Source: Helicobacter sp. (GTDB lineage: Bacteria; Campylobacterota; Campylobacteria; Campylobacterales; Helicobacteraceae). Taken from it: DNA of 64,000 bases. The stretch covers positions 1 through 64,000 of the forward strand of contig NZ_JALEIK010000018.1 in NCBI RefSeq assembly GCF_022770205.1, in the 5' to 3' direction. Made by a program: the position numbers and the translations under genes. Shown here piece after piece: positions 37,718 through 48,271 of the stretch (position 1 is the first letter of the stretch; every line of letters begins with the position of its first letter). The notes under the pieces were generated by a model. The model was not told the origin of the DNA and made no database searches. It worked only from the letters and a program-made list of their open reading frames with translations.

Positions 37718-38068
37718 TTATTTAGATTCTGTATTTACAGGGGCAATAGGGGCTTGTGGCTCTAGTTGAGAAGATGGGACAATAGGCACAGCCGGGACAG
37801 AATTTGTTGGAATCTCCACACCATCAATAATTGAACGCTTCGCATCTTGGACATAAAGATAGCCTAAAGCAATGGTATTTAGCACAAAAAGCAAGCCTAA
37901 TCCAAAAGTGAGTTTAGCCAAAAATCCAGCGGGTCCTTTTGCTCCAAATAAACTTTCATTGCTACCGCTATATGCTCCAAGCCCCATACTTGAGCTTTTT
38001 TGCATCATCACAACAATTGTAATCAAAATTGCAAACACAAACTGCAACACCAACAAAACTCCACTCAT
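37718..38068 (-). CDS. secG: protein translocase subunit SecG
   Basis: Auxiliary membrane subunit of SecYEG. 116 residues with two transmembrane helices and the conserved VMMQKSSSMGLGAYSGSNESLFGAKG loop. The C-terminal tail is Pro/Val/Ala-rich, longer than in enterics. Confidence 0.92.
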   Translation of the reverse strand: MSGVLLVLQFVFAILITIVVMMQKSSSMGLGAYSGSNESLFGAKGPAGFLAKLTFGLGLLFVLNTIALGYLYVQDAKRSIIDGVEIPTNSVPAVPIVPSSQLEPQAPIAPVNTESK

Positions 38069-38118
38069 ACTTCACCTTTTAATTTAAAAAAATTCTGCGC
38101 ATTTTATCTAAAACATAC

Positions 38119-38178
38119 TTAAACAAAAGCATAAACTAACACACTAAAGCTTGCATATAAAGCTCCACTTAGAAGCAT
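38119..38178 (-). CDS. possible micro-ORF, hydrophobic 19-residue peptide
   Basis: Between msrQ and secG a short frame reads MLLSGALYASFSVLVYAFV, followed by a stop. It is almost wholly hydrophobic. No convincing ribosome-binding site is seen, and upstream GTG or TTG codons could lengthen it slightly. Could be chance in an AT-rich 141-base gap. Confidence 0.2.
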   Translation of the reverse strand: MLLSGALYASFSVLVYAFV

Positions 38179-38209
38179 TAACACCAAGGCATTAAAAGAA
38201 ATCCAAAAC

Positions 38210-38737
38210 CTACCTCACAAATCTCCAAATTTTAAAAGCTAGCACACACAAAGTTACACCAAGCAATAGATAATAAAACGCATCTAAAACTTTTTGCAGC
38301 ATAAGAATGTGTAAAACTGCTAACAATAAAGATAGATACACTAAAAGGGACATTTTAAAACGCCTAAAAGCGTGAAATAAAGACGCAACAAACACTAATG
38401 CCATTGCCAAAAAACTAACGCTTCCTACGATTAAAGGTTTTTCAGCGAGAATCTTTTGTGCAATCAATTTCCAATCAAATCCAAAATCTAAATGTATGAA
38501 AACCAAAAGATGCCAGCACGCAACAACTAATGCTAACATTCCAAAAATCCTACCATAGGACTTTGATAGCCAAAGCCCTATAAAAAGCAATCCAAATGCA
38601 AGATACCCCGTGTAAAGATATAACATCTCAAAAGAAAAATAGATTCCATAGATGATTTGACCTTCTATGCTTAAGATTCCATAGTATCCAAGCCCAAACA
38701 AAATCAAAAATGCACAAATTTCAATAATATTCCCCAT
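38210..38737 (-). CDS. msrQ: MsrQ, heme-binding membrane subunit of periplasmic methionine-sulfoxide reductase
   Basis: 175 residues, five to six helices with His in VACWHLLVFIH and VLHILML as candidate heme ligands. It overlaps msrP by one base; the pair repairs oxidised Met in periplasmic proteins using quinone electrons delivered by MsrQ. Family call rests mainly on the msrP partner and membrane topology. Confidence 0.82.
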   Translation of the reverse strand: MGNIIEICAFLILFGLGYYGILSIEGQIIYGIYFSFEMLYLYTGYLAFGLLFIGLWLSKSYGRIFGMLALVVACWHLLVFIHLDFGFDWKLIAQKILAEKPLIVGSVSFLAMALVFVASLFHAFRRFKMSLLVYLSLLLAVLHILMLQKVLDAFYYLLLGVTLCVLAFKIWRFVR

Positions 38738-39669
38738 TAATACAATTTCTTCCTGTCTAAACCTTTATAAAAATGCTCCACTTCCTTTGCATAACCATTT
38801 AAGTATAAAGTTGGAATCTGCCCACGCTTTCCAATAACCCGTTCAGTCTTTTGCGACCATCTAGGATGAGAAACCTCAGGATCAACATTAGCATAAAACC
38901 CATACTCCTTAGGATTTTCAGCCTCCCAAGTGGAAATTGGTTGCTCCTTTAAAAATTCAATTTTATGAATTGTTTTAATGGATTTAAAACCATACTTCCA
39001 AGGCACAACTAAACGCAAAGGCGCACCATTTTGCGGCGGAAGAGGCTTTTTATACATTCCAACTGCTAGAAGTGTTAAGGGATGCATTGCCTCATCCATT
39101 CTTAAGCCTTCTTTATAGGGAAAATCAAGTAACTGCATAATGCCTTGCATAGGAAATTGCTTAGGATCATAAAGCGTTGTGAAGTGTATGTATTTTGCAT
39201 TTGCATTAGGTTTAGCAAGCTCAATTAATTCCCTAAGCTCAAATCCAATCCAAGGAATTACCATACTCCAAGCCTCCACACAACGGAATCTATACACGCG
39301 CTCAACCAAATGCACTTTAGAAAGCAATTCCTGATAGGAAATTTTAAAAGGCTTTTCAATCTCTCCTTCTATGCTAATCTCCCACGGAGAAGTTTTTAGT
39401 GTATGTGCTTTCTTTTTTGGGTCCGATTTAGAAAAGCCAAACTCATAAAAATTATTATAACTTGTTGCAATTTCTTCTCTTGTTAGTTCTAAATTTTCCC
39501 CATTTAAAGCATATGCATCTTGTGCATTCATCTCTTTAAACTCTAAGCCTTGCTCTTTTAAAACTGCTGCTAAAAGATTGTCTGCCATCAAGGCACTTAC
39601 TAAACTCCCAGCACCCAGTTTTAAGAATCTTCTTCTTGCATAAAACAATGCCTCTGGTGTTATTGCCAT
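38737..39669 (-). CDS. msrP: MsrP, molybdopterin catalytic subunit of periplasmic methionine-sulfoxide reductase
   Basis: 310 residues of the sulfite-oxidase/YedY family. A twin-arginine-type signal (ARRRFLKLGAGSL) is at 11-23. The molybdenum-ligand Cys130 is in YRFRCVEAWSM, followed by IPWIGFEL, and the GAPLRLVVPWKYGFKSIK block is conserved. It ends in an overlap with msrQ. Confidence 0.94.
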   Translation of the reverse strand: MAITPEALFYARRRFLKLGAGSLVSALMADNLLAAVLKEQGLEFKEMNAQDAYALNGENLELTREEIATSYNNFYEFGFSKSDPKKKAHTLKTSPWEISIEGEIEKPFKISYQELLSKVHLVERVYRFRCVEAWSMVIPWIGFELRELIELAKPNANAKYIHFTTLYDPKQFPMQGIMQLLDFPYKEGLRMDEAMHPLTLLAVGMYKKPLPPQNGAPLRLVVPWKYGFKSIKTIHKIEFLKEQPISTWEAENPKEYGFYANVDPEVSHPRWSQKTERVIGKRGQIPTLYLNGYAKEVEHFYKGLDRKKLY

Positions 39670-39678
39670 ATAATTTCC

Positions 39679-40653
39679 TTAGTTTAAAAATACTTCTTCA
39701 TAGAGCCTATTATTATGATTTAAATAACGCAAACTACGCCTATAATTATCAATAACAGCTGGTAATCTCTCCACATAATTCTCCGGCGTGCATTGCGCTA
39801 AGATTTTATTAAATCTATCCATATCACTAATATCCTCTTCACTCAAAACAATAATACCATCTAAATTGAAAAACTCTCCAATTGCCTTAGCTCCCAAGTA
39901 TAATGGAATCGTCATAGAAATAAAACAATCCATAATCTTTTCAGTAAAATAATATTTATTTTGTTCATTCTCCAATGCAATATTGTAACAATAAGTATCT
40001 AATGCCACAGACTTGTGCTCAATGTAATTATTCACAAAGTTTCCAAATAAATCCACACGCCCAACAAGCTGCCTTGCTAAAGCATTACGCTTTAAATGTA
40101 AAGGTGTAAATTCTTTTCCACTTACTACCATAGAAATTAACCGACACTTTTCTCTATATTTCTCATCATTCCACCTTAAAGGATCATCGCCAGAATATGC
40201 GAATATCGTAGCACCTACTGTATGAAATACCGCATTTGGCAATGCGTCAAGTAGCTTTTCATCATAGGTAATAATCCCTTCAAATGCTCTTGCTAAACCT
40301 CTATCTGCATACAATAAATCATACGAATGGCTCACAATACCTCTTGGCTCTTGTAAAAGCGCATAATTACGCTGATTTTGCCCCCCCCCCCGCATAATCT
40401 CTCCAATAGTAGCATCTGTATAAAAATGCGTATCTAAGGCAAAATTAAATCTATCCCACAAAAAATACCTATCCTTAACTTTTTGATTAGCTCCGTATGG
40501 ACAATGCGCTCCGCTTGCATCACGCAAAAAGAATATGTCCATTCTTTCACCTAAAGCATTATAAATTTCTGGCTTAACACTCTTTAAGGGAATATGTATA
40601 TTATAATACGGGACATAGCATCTCCCATAAACTGCATGATCAAAAGCTAGCAT
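39679..40653 (-). CDS. GT10-family (alpha-1,3/1,4-fucosyltransferase-type) glycosyltransferase, phase-variable (ON)
   Basis: 324 residues. The diagnostic C-terminal GT10 motif is present: NKYYFTEKIMDCFISMTIPLYLG, matching the sugar-nucleotide-binding TEK...P-Y-G pattern of Helicobacter FutA/FutB. The upstream Asn/Tyr-rich LENEQN block fits too. An 11-base sense poly-G at codons 88-91 (MRGGGQN) keeps frame here. AAGGAGGAG precedes the ATG. It sits between leuA and msrP, apart from other glycan genes. The donor may be GDP-fucose or another GDP-sugar. Confidence 0.85.
   Translation of the reverse strand: MLAFDHAVYGRCYVPYYNIHIPLKSVKPEIYNALGERMDIFFLRDASGAHCPYGANQKVKDRYFLWDRFNFALDTHFYTDATIGEIMRGGGQNQRNYALLQEPRGIVSHSYDLLYADRGLARAFEGIITYDEKLLDALPNAVFHTVGATIFAYSGDDPLRWNDEKYREKCRLISMVVSGKEFTPLHLKRNALARQLVGRVDLFGNFVNNYIEHKSVALDTYCYNIALENEQNKYYFTEKIMDCFISMTIPLYLGAKAIGEFFNLDGIIVLSEEDISDMDRFNKILAQCTPENYVERLPAVIDNYRRSLRYLNHNNRLYEEVFLN
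40381..40391 (-). repeat. poly-C (sense poly-G) tract, 11 bases
   Basis: Inside the GT10 gene; sense strand flanked 5' by ATGC. ON at 11. Confidence 0.95.
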
Positions 40654-40671
40654 TCTACTCCTCCTTATTTA

Positions 40672-42195
40672 CTACATTAATGCACGCATAGACAGATAAC
40701 TATTTAACGCACCAATGTAGGCTTTAGCTGTTGCTTGTAAGGTGTCTAAATGCAATCCGTGTCCAATAAATGCGGGTTTATTTGGTTCAAATTCTGCTTT
40801 CACCACCACTTTTGCTAGTGCATCTTTGCCCTCGCTTACAGCCTCAACCTTATAATCCTTTAAGATTCCATTATAGCCACTGATTCTATCAATGGTTTTT
40901 AAAATCGCATCCACACTTCCATTTCCAATGGACGCATCAATCTGCGTAACACCATCTTTTTGAATAGAAATTGCAGCATAAGGCACACCATTGGAATCAC
41001 TACTAATTTGCATCGCAAGCAACTCAAAGATTTCTGGAATCTTTGTAGATTCCTCTGTTAAAATAGAACGGATATCCTCATCATAAACCTGCTTTTTCTT
41101 ATCACATAGCATCTTAAATTTTTCAAATGCCCTATTAATGGCATCCTGACTTAAGTTATCAAATCCTAAGCTTATAAGCTTATCTTTAAATGCTGCCCTC
41201 CCGCTGTGCTTTCCAAGCACCAAGCCATTATCTTGAGGAATCCCAATATCATTTGCAGACATAATCTCATAAGTCTCACGATGTTTAAGCATACCATCTT
41301 GGTGGATTCCACTCTCGTGCGCAAAAGCATTTTTACCCACAATCGCCTTATTAGGTTGCGGACGGATTCCTGTAATATCAGCAACTAGCTTACTAGAGGC
41401 ATAAATTTCTTTTGTATTAATGCGCGTGTCCAAGTCTTTAAAAATATCTTTACGCGTTTTTAAAATCATCACAACTTCTTCTAAAGCCGTGTTCCCAGCA
41501 CGCTCCCCTAACCCATTAATCGTGCATTCTAATTGTCTTGCTCCATTTTGGATTCCAGCTAAAGAATTTGCAACTGCTAATCCCAAATCATTGTGGCAAT
41601 GCACAGACAAAACTGCTAAATCCCCAACACAGGCTTTAAGCTCCTTAATAATACACCCAAGCTCTTGAGGCAAGCGATAACCAACAGTATCTGGTAAATT
41701 TAATGTTTTAGCCCCTGCTTCAATCACAGCAAGAGCCACTTCCTTTAAAAATCCTATATCACTCCTACAAGCATCTTCACAGCTAAACTCCACATCTTCA
41801 CACAAGCTTTTTGCAAGCTTAACTGCCTCCACTGCGCGTTTAAGCACTTCATTAGGCTGCATTTTTAACTTAAATTCCATATGAATGGGGCTTGTAGCAA
41901 TAAATGTATGGATGCGCTTTTGCTCTGCTTTTTCTAATGCCTTTGCTGCACTTTCAATGTCTTTAGGGATTGCGCGCGCTAAAGAACAAATCACACTTTG
42001 TTTAACCACTTCAGAGATTCTGCTAATGGCTTCAAAATCTCCCGGACTTGCTGCTGCAAAACCTGCTTCAATCACATCTACACCTAAGCGTTCTAATTGT
42101 AAGGCGAGTTTAATTTTTTCTTCAGTATTCATAGAAGCTCCCGGGCTTTGCTCACCATCTCTTAAAGTTGTATCAAAAATCTTAATCATTTCCAT
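40672..42195 (-). CDS. leuA: 2-isopropylmalate synthase
   Basis: First step of leucine biosynthesis. 507 residues. [13 protein letters not shown] at the N-terminus, [16 protein letters not shown] and [10 protein letters not shown] carry the metal and substrate residues; the C-terminal regulatory domain ([12 protein letters not shown]) is complete. A 122-base gap upstream contains no gene or clear leader peptide. Confidence 0.96.
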   Translation of the reverse strand: MEMIKIFDTTLRDGEQSPGASMNTEEKIKLALQLERLGVDVIEAGFAAASPGDFEAISRISEVVKQSVICSLARAIPKDIESAAKALEKAEQKRIHTFIATSPIHMEFKLKMQPNEVLKRAVEAVKLAKSLCEDVEFSCEDACRSDIGFLKEVALAVIEAGAKTLNLPDTVGYRLPQELGCIIKELKACVGDLAVLSVHCHNDLGLAVANSLAGIQNGARQLECTINGLGERAGNTALEEVVMILKTRKDIFKDLDTRINTKEIYASSKLVADITGIRPQPNKAIVGKNAFAHESGIHQDGMLKHRETYEIMSANDIGIPQDNGLVLGKHSGRAAFKDKLISLGFDNLSQDAINRAFEKFKMLCDKKKQVYDEDIRSILTEESTKIPEIFELLAMQISSDSNGVPYAAISIQKDGVTQIDASIGNGSVDAILKTIDRISGYNGILKDYKVEAVSEGKDALAKVVVKAEFEPNKPAFIGHGLHLDTLQATAKAYIGALNSYLSMRALM

Positions 42196-42317
42196 TTAAA
42201 ATCCTTAAAAATTTATTTCTTCTATTTAAAAAATCCTGCTAACGCAGAGGAGAAAACAAAGAAAGCGTCAAGAGATTTTTAAATGTAAGATAAGAAAAAT
42301 TAAATCGCATTCGCATT

Positions 42318-43046
42318 TTAATCCTTGCTAAACCGCTTAGCAAGCAAATAATAAATTGCACGCATTGGACCAAAACAAACATAAAGGGTAATCAATGTCA
42401 CAATTGTAAAAACAGGATAGATAAAAAAAATCGCCAAAATCAACATCAAAAGCACAATAATTTTTCCAAAACTAAGCTTCTCTAAACTTATTTTTTTAAA
42501 ACTAGGATAACGGATATTACTCACCATTAAAAGGGACACAGCAAGACTTACAAGCATTAAAAACAATAAAATTCCAAAAGAATATTCTGGATAGATTCTG
42601 CTCAAATACATTTCAAAAAGCAGCCAACTTACAATAAACACCGCAGCAGCAGGAATAGGAAGTCCAATAAAAACATTCGGTTCATTGTTGCTTGTCGTAA
42701 CATTAAAACGCGCTAGACGGATTGCTCCAAAAACTACATACAATCCAGCAACAACAACACCAAACTTCCCATATTGAAATCCCGCATAAAAAAACAAAAT
42801 CATAGCCGGTGCCATACCAAAAGCAACAACATCTGCCAAAGAGTCAAATTCCACGCCAAACTTGCTTGTTGTTCCTGTTAGCCTTGCAACGCGCCCATCT
42901 AAACCATCAAAAATTAAACTCACTACCACAAGCCAACAGGCAACATTAAAACGCTCCATAAACGCATAAGAAATCGCTAAAACTCCCAGATAAATGCTAG
43001 CACCTGTAAAAAGATTTGGAAGAATATATAATGGATCAATGCGCAT
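42318..43046 (-). CDS. pssA: CDP-diacylglycerol-serine O-phosphatidyltransferase
   Basis: Makes phosphatidylserine, precursor of phosphatidylethanolamine. 242 residues with eight or so hydrophobic segments. The CDP-alcohol phosphotransferase motif is FDGLDGRVARLTGTTSKFGVEFDSLAD. It follows the Psd-like gene after 2 bases. Confidence 0.95.
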   Translation of the reverse strand: MRIDPLYILPNLFTGASIYLGVLAISYAFMERFNVACWLVVVSLIFDGLDGRVARLTGTTSKFGVEFDSLADVVAFGMAPAMILFFYAGFQYGKFGVVVAGLYVVFGAIRLARFNVTTSNNEPNVFIGLPIPAAAVFIVSWLLFEMYLSRIYPEYSFGILLFLMLVSLAVSLLMVSNIRYPSFKKISLEKLSFGKIIVLLMLILAIFFIYPVFTIVTLITLYVCFGPMRAIYYLLAKRFSKD

Positions 43047-43048
43047 TG

Positions 43049-43675
43049 CTATCCCTTAAATTTTGCAAGCAGTGTCTGCCCAGCATAAATCTTATCGCCA
43101 ATATTAACTTTTAACTCTGCATCTAATGGCATTTTAATCTCAGCATTACCGCTTAAAAAGAATCCTAAACGCTCACCTAACTTAAAATCCAAATCCCAAA
43201 AATACAAAACAATCTGCAAAAAATTCTTTGGATACAAAGTTAAATACATTGCCTTTTCACTGCCACTCTCTCGCTTAAAAGCAATTTTAATGCGCTCTCC
43301 CTTAACGCTACTACCATTCTTTAAACCATAAATATGCTCTAACTCAAGAGCTTCTCCAGCCTTACCAAGCTTAGCCATAGGCATTCTAAGCATTCCGCAA
43401 AAACAAATGGGCTTTTTAATGCTTAAATGGATTCCATCTTTTTGGTTTTGGATATTTTGAATTACTCCATCTAAAGGTGCCAATACGCAATCATCAGCAA
43501 TATCCTCTGGAATACGCTCCAAATTACGATAAAAATATGCAACACACGCAGTCAAGATTAAAAAAATAAGTGCTAGGAAATTCCAACCTAAAAACACCAT
43601 AACCACAAGCCCAACCAATGCAATGATTAAAGTTTTCCAACCCTCTCTTGCAATAGGCTCTGTAGTTGTTTTCAT
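43049..43675 (-). CDS. phosphatidylserine decarboxylase-related protein lacking the pyruvoyl serine
   Basis: 208 residues with two N-terminal membrane helices (about 14-45). The C-terminal region aligns with Psd around LGERLGFFLSGNAEIKMP, but the self-cleaving Gly-Ser of active Psd reads Gly-Asn (Asn177), and the usual His-containing block is replaced (GMLRMPMAKLG). Without that serine no pyruvoyl group can form, so it is probably not an active decarboxylase. It sits between ftsH and pssA, as in H. pylori. Confidence 0.8.
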   Translation of the reverse strand: MKTTTEPIAREGWKTLIIALVGLVVMVFLGWNFLALIFLILTACVAYFYRNLERIPEDIADDCVLAPLDGVIQNIQNQKDGIHLSIKKPICFCGMLRMPMAKLGKAGEALELEHIYGLKNGSSVKGERIKIAFKRESGSEKAMYLTLYPKNFLQIVLYFWDLDFKLGERLGFFLSGNAEIKMPLDAELKVNIGDKIYAGQTLLAKFKG

Positions 43676-43684
43676 ACTCCTATC

Positions 43685-45616
43685 TTATGCCTCTTCTTTT
43701 GAATCCACAACAAGGCGCGATTCCATATTATGCGCCAATTCGTGTTCTCTTATAATCTCACGCACCTTCTCTCCGTCAATATTTTCTTTATCAAATAATT
43801 CTTTAACCATATTTTCAATTGCTTCTCTATAAGCTTCTAAAGATTCCTTCACAGCTTCAAAACGACCATTTAAGACATTTTTAATATGAGTGTCCATTTT
43901 TTGAGCCATCTCTTCACTATATTCTCTTGCATTACTCAATCCACCATTTAAAAAAGCATTACGCTGCTTTTCTAAAACCATTAGTCCTGCAACATCTGTC
44001 ATACCATAGTAACTCACCATTGCTTTAATAATATCTGTTGCCCTTTCTAAATCGTTGCTAGCCCCCGTTGAAATCTCTCCTAAAAAGACTGCTTCAGAAG
44101 CCCTCCCAGCAAGCAAAACATCAACTTCTGCCAGCAACTCGTGCTTTTGCATTAAATATTTGTTTTCTTCTGGAGCATTAAGTGTATAACCAAGTGCTGC
44201 TAGCCCACGCGGAATAATAGAAACTTTAGTAACTTTTTTCGCCCCTTTTGTAATCTCTGCAATAAGTGCGTGTCCACTTTCGTGGTAGGCAACAATTTTT
44301 TTCTCTTTTGGAGAGATTCTGCGCGATTTTTTCTCCAATCCCGCAATCCCTCTCTCCACCGCTTCTAAAAAGTCTGCTTGCTCCACTTCTCTTTTATTGC
44401 TTCGTCCTGCAAGTAAAGCTGCCTCATTAACAATATTTGCCAAGTCCGCACCTGCAAGCCCAGCTGTTAGTTTTGCCACTTCAAATAAATCCACATTGCG
44501 TGCAAGCTTAATGTCTTTAATATGCACTTTTAAAATCTCTACACGCCCTTCAAAATCTGGTTTATCCACAAGCACTTGCCTATCAAATCTCCCCGGTCTT
44601 AAAAGCGCAGGATCAAGCACTTCAGGACGATTTGTTGCGGCAATAACAATTACAGGAGAAGCATCAGAGCTAAAGCCATCCATTTCTGCTAAGAGCTGAT
44701 TTAATGTCTGCTCTCTCTCATCATTTCCGCTTATCATTCCTCCTGCCGCACGACTTTTCCCAATCGCATCAATTTCATCAATAAAAATAATACTAGGTGC
44801 TTCTTTTTTTGCATTTTCAAATAAATCACGCACACGACTAGCACCAACCCCTACAAACATCTCAATAAAACTACTTCCACTGACTGAAAAGAAAGGCACA
44901 TTCGCTTCCCCTGCAACTGCTTTAGCTAAAAGTGTTTTTCCAGTCCCAGGAGGTCCAACTAAGAGCACACCTTTAGGAATTTTTGCGCCCAAAGTAGCAT
45001 AGCGTTCAGGATTCTTAAGAAAATCTACCACCTCTACCACTTCATCTTTTGCTTCAACATTTCCTGCCATATCTTCAAATTTCACATTTGGCTTTTCAGC
45101 ATTGACAAGCTTTTTAGAACTTCCAATTCCTAGGATTCCATTTCCCATATTCTTTTGCATTCTACTTGCTAAAAACATCCAAATCGCAAAGAAAATAAAT
45201 ACTGGTAACACCCAGCCAAAAAGCATATCGCTTAACCAATTGTTTTCGCTATATCCTGTGTATTCCACGCCCTTTTCATCAAGCAAGGGGATTAGCGTAT
45301 TATCTGGATTTACACGCTGTGCGTTATAAACAATCTTACTTCCACCGCTTTCTGAAGTTGCCTTAATATTTGTCTGTCCGATTGCAACAAAATCCACCTG
45401 TTTATTTTCAATCAATTGTTTCAACTCATAATAATTAATGGTTCTTGTCGCACTTGCTCCGCTTAGCTTGCTAACTTCACCGCTTGGAGATACCATTTTA
45501 AATATCACAATTGCAATGATTGCAAAAATTGCAAAAATTAAAAGGGGATTTTGATTAAAGATTCCATTAGGTTTTTTATCTTGTGAATTTGGGTTATTAT
45601 TATTTGGGTTTTGCAT
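43685..45616 (-). CDS. ftsH: ATP-dependent zinc metalloprotease FtsH
   Basis: Membrane AAA+ protease for quality control. 643 residues: two transmembrane helices (about 27-45 and 132-152), Walker A GPPGTGKT, Walker [15 protein letters not shown] region [19 protein letters not shown], and zinc site HESGHA. Follows prmA in the cheY-prmA-ftsH block. Confidence 0.97.
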   Translation of the reverse strand: MQNPNNNNPNSQDKKPNGIFNQNPLLIFAIFAIIAIVIFKMVSPSGEVSKLSGASATRTINYYELKQLIENKQVDFVAIGQTNIKATSESGGSKIVYNAQRVNPDNTLIPLLDEKGVEYTGYSENNWLSDMLFGWVLPVFIFFAIWMFLASRMQKNMGNGILGIGSSKKLVNAEKPNVKFEDMAGNVEAKDEVVEVVDFLKNPERYATLGAKIPKGVLLVGPPGTGKTLLAKAVAGEANVPFFSVSGSSFIEMFVGVGASRVRDLFENAKKEAPSIIFIDEIDAIGKSRAAGGMISGNDEREQTLNQLLAEMDGFSSDASPVIVIAATNRPEVLDPALLRPGRFDRQVLVDKPDFEGRVEILKVHIKDIKLARNVDLFEVAKLTAGLAGADLANIVNEAALLAGRSNKREVEQADFLEAVERGIAGLEKKSRRISPKEKKIVAYHESGHALIAEITKGAKKVTKVSIIPRGLAALGYTLNAPEENKYLMQKHELLAEVDVLLAGRASEAVFLGEISTGASNDLERATDIIKAMVSYYGMTDVAGLMVLEKQRNAFLNGGLSNAREYSEEMAQKMDTHIKNVLNGRFEAVKESLEAYREAIENMVKELFDKENIDGEKVREIIREHELAHNMESRLVVDSKEEA

Positions 45617-45627
45617 TCATATCCTTT

Positions 45628-46464
45628 TTATTTTTGTAACACTAAAGTCGCCCACTCTGTCTTAATTTCTTGTGAAATGACTTTAAAATCTTTGAATTTA
45701 GCAAGAATTTTTGTGACATATTTGTCTAAAATTCCTGATAAAATCAAATAGCCGCGTGTTTTTACAAAATCCTGTAAAGGAAGCACTGCAATAACATCTG
45801 CTAAAAGATTTGCCACCACAATGTCAAAAGTTTCTCTCTCTTGCAAAATCGCATCTAAAGAACCTAAAAAGACTTTATCTAGGACTACGCTGTTTTTTTG
45901 CATATTCTCCTTTGTGGAATCCACTGCCACCTCATCTGTATCACAAGCCCACACAATTCCGCCACTCTTTTTAGCGCAAATGCTTAAGATTCCACTTCCA
46001 CAGCCAACATCTAAAACTTTTTTATCCTTGAGCTCTAATTGACTTAAGGCTTCTAAACAGCCAAAAGTGCTTGCGTGATGCCCACTACCAAAAGCAAGAG
46101 CAGGATCTATAATAACACTAATTTTATCATCTCTTTTTGCACACCAAGAAGGATGGATATAATAATTTCCACATACAATAGGAGTGATGGAATCGCGATA
46201 TTTCGCAATCCAATCGTCGTTTGAAAAAACACTTACACTGAGTTGTAACTCAACTGCTTCTCCAAATATTATCCCTATCTCTTTAGCATAAGTATCTAGC
46301 TGAGATTTTAAAGATTCTATATACCCTTTAGACTTTTCAGTGCGAATAAGGAATCCATTTTCAATTTCTTCAATTGCCTCTCCAGTTATTTCAAGTGCTT
46401 TATCCTGCAACAACCATAAATAATTGTCTGCCTTAACACTTAGGCAATGATAACAAGATTCCAT
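45628..46464 (-). CDS. prmA: ribosomal protein L11 methyltransferase
   Basis: Methylates L11 on several lysines with AdoMet. 278 residues. Motif I is KVLDVGCGSGILSICAKKSG. GSGHHASTFGCLEAL and VVANLLADVI are PrmA hallmarks. Two bases after cheY. Confidence 0.93.
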   Translation of the reverse strand: MESCYHCLSVKADNYLWLLQDKALEITGEAIEEIENGFLIRTEKSKGYIESLKSQLDTYAKEIGIIFGEAVELQLSVSVFSNDDWIAKYRDSITPIVCGNYYIHPSWCAKRDDKISVIIDPALAFGSGHHASTFGCLEALSQLELKDKKVLDVGCGSGILSICAKKSGGIVWACDTDEVAVDSTKENMQKNSVVLDKVFLGSLDAILQERETFDIVVANLLADVIAVLPLQDFVKTRGYLILSGILDKYVTKILAKFKDFKVISQEIKTEWATLVLQK

Positions 46465-46466
46465 TT

Positions 46467-46841
46467 TTAGTCATTCACACCCAAAACAACTTCTAGCTTT
46501 TCTTTTAAAACCTGCGGCGTAAAAGGCTTAACAATATAATTGTTTACTCCAGCCTTTAATGCTGTGATAACTTCTGCCTTTCCGCCTTCTGTTGTAACCA
46601 TAATGATAGGAATATCTTTAAAGCGCTCATCTGCACGCACTTTTTTAACCAAATCCAAACCATTCATTTCAGGCATATTCCAATCCGTAATCAAAACTTT
46701 GACATCAGGATTAGAATTCATCTTCTCCCAACCTTCAACACCATTCTCACCTTCTAAAATATCATTATAGCCAAGTCTCGCTAAGGTATTTTTGATAATT
46801 CTACGCATTGTAGAGCTATCATCAACAACAACCATTTTCAA
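46467..46841 (-). CDS. cheY: chemotaxis response regulator CheY
   Basis: Single receiver domain of 124 residues. Acidic pocket at Asp7/Asp8, phosphoacceptor Asp53 (ITDWNMPEMNG), Thr83-84 and Lys105 (IVKPFTP). Binds the flagellar motor when phosphorylated. GGAG lies upstream of its ATG; a TAAGAT at 46898-46903 may be the -10. Confidence 0.95.
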   Translation of the reverse strand: MKMVVVDDSSTMRRIIKNTLARLGYNDILEGENGVEGWEKMNSNPDVKVLITDWNMPEMNGLDLVKKVRADERFKDIPIIMVTTEGGKAEVITALKAGVNNYIVKPFTPQVLKEKLEVVLGVND

Positions 46842-46940
46842 AGCTAACTCCTTTAAAAATAAAACTTTGTATTGTTTTATAGAAAAAATAACCTAGTATC
46901 TTAGCACAATTTCTTATAAGAAAAAATAAAATTTCAAATT

Positions 46941-47660
46941 TTATGCTTCTGTGTTTCCAAATTGCCTAAAAGCTTTTGCTAAATCAATTCTACCCTCATA
47001 AAATGCCTTGCCCACAATTACACCATCAATGCTAGCACTCTGCAATCTTTCAAAATCCTCTATATCTGATAATCCGCCGCTTGCAATGGTAAAAATCGCA
47101 CTCTTTTGTTGAATGGTTTTTGTAAAATCAACATTTATTCCATTTAGCATACCATCGCGTGCAATATCCGTACAAATAATTGCTTCTACTTTGCTTCCCT
47201 TAAATATCCCTGCAAACTCTGATGCTAGCGTGCTTCCACTCTCTGCCCAACCCTCTGTTGCAACCTTACCATCTTTTGCATCAATTCCAATCACCACAGC
47301 ATATTTCTCTGCCATCTTCAGCGCAAAATCTGGATTTTTAAGTGCCACAGAACCTAAAATTACGCGTTCCACACCCAAGTCAAAATAACTTTTAATAATC
47401 TCTTCATTGCGGATTCCACCTCCTATTTGAATCTTAAGTTTAGAATCCTTACAAATCCTTTCAATCACCCTATGATTTCTTGGCTCTCCTGCAAATGCAC
47501 CCTCTAAATCCACAATGTGCAAATACTCTGCGCCAAGATTTTCAAAATGTTTTGCAAGTTCTAAAGGCTCTTTTGCGTAAATCTTTGCACTCTCCATTAG
47601 TCCTTGACTAAGGCGCACAGCACAACCCTCTTTTAAATCAATTGCTGGAATAATTTGCAT
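46941..47660 (-). CDS. hisA: HisA, ProFAR isomerase of histidine biosynthesis
   Basis: A (beta/alpha)8 barrel of 239 residues. The N-terminal catalytic Asp is in [10 protein letters not shown], the C-terminal Asp region in [12 protein letters not shown], and the phosphate sites in QIGGGIR and ASGGLSD. It pairs with hisH 8 bases upstream. Confidence 0.96.
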   Translation of the reverse strand: MQIIPAIDLKEGCAVRLSQGLMESAKIYAKEPLELAKHFENLGAEYLHIVDLEGAFAGEPRNHRVIERICKDSKLKIQIGGGIRNEEIIKSYFDLGVERVILGSVALKNPDFALKMAEKYAVVIGIDAKDGKVATEGWAESGSTLASEFAGIFKGSKVEAIICTDIARDGMLNGINVDFTKTIQQKSAIFTIASGGLSDIEDFERLQSASIDGVIVGKAFYEGRIDLAKAFRQFGNTEA

Positions 47661-47668
47661 ACTTCCCC

Positions 47669-48271
47669 CTATAACTCTATGAAATTTTTTAGAATCCTAA
47701 GCCCTATATCGTGCGACTTTTCAGGATGTGGTTGGATTCCAAAAATATTATCCTTTTGCACAATAGAAACAAAATCCACTCCGTAATTGCTAATTCCCAC
47801 AGCATTTTCTGAATTTCCCACATAAAAACTATGCACAAAATACAAATAAAAGCTAGAATCCAAACCTTGAGTCAAAGACGATTCCACATTTTTACGCACA
47901 ATATTCCACCCCATATGCGGAATCTTTTTAGCATTATCACCAAACTCAAACTTAACTACCTCACCCTCTAACAAACCAAGCCCAAAATGCTCACCAAACT
48001 CATAACTTTTACTAAATAACAACTGCATTCCAAGACAAATGCCAAGCAAAGGCTTTCCGCTTTTTGCAAACTCTAACACCGCTTCTTGCATACCAGAGAT
48101 GCGTAAATGCTCCATTGCATCGCTAAATGCACCAACTCCGGGCAAAATCAAGCGGTCATAGTTTTTAAGATTATGCGGATTGCTCTCAATTTCTACCTTT
48201 TCTCCAAGCTTTAAAACAGCGTTTTTAACGCTAGCAAGATTACCCACTTGATAATTCACAATCCCTAGCAT
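47669..48271 (-). CDS. hisH: imidazole glycerol phosphate synthase, glutaminase subunit
   Basis: Supplies ammonia to HisF. 200 residues, class I glutaminase triad: Cys in [12 protein letters not shown], His and Glu in GIQPHPEKS. hisF is not in the window. Directly abuts the upstream PDC sensor gene. Confidence 0.96.
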   Translation of the reverse strand: MLGIVNYQVGNLASVKNAVLKLGEKVEIESNPHNLKNYDRLILPGVGAFSDAMEHLRISGMQEAVLEFAKSGKPLLGICLGMQLLFSKSYEFGEHFGLGLLEGEVVKFEFGDNAKKIPHMGWNIVRKNVESSLTQGLDSSFYLYFVHSFYVGNSENAVGISNYGVDFVSIVQKDNIFGIQPHPEKSHDIGLRILKNFIEL

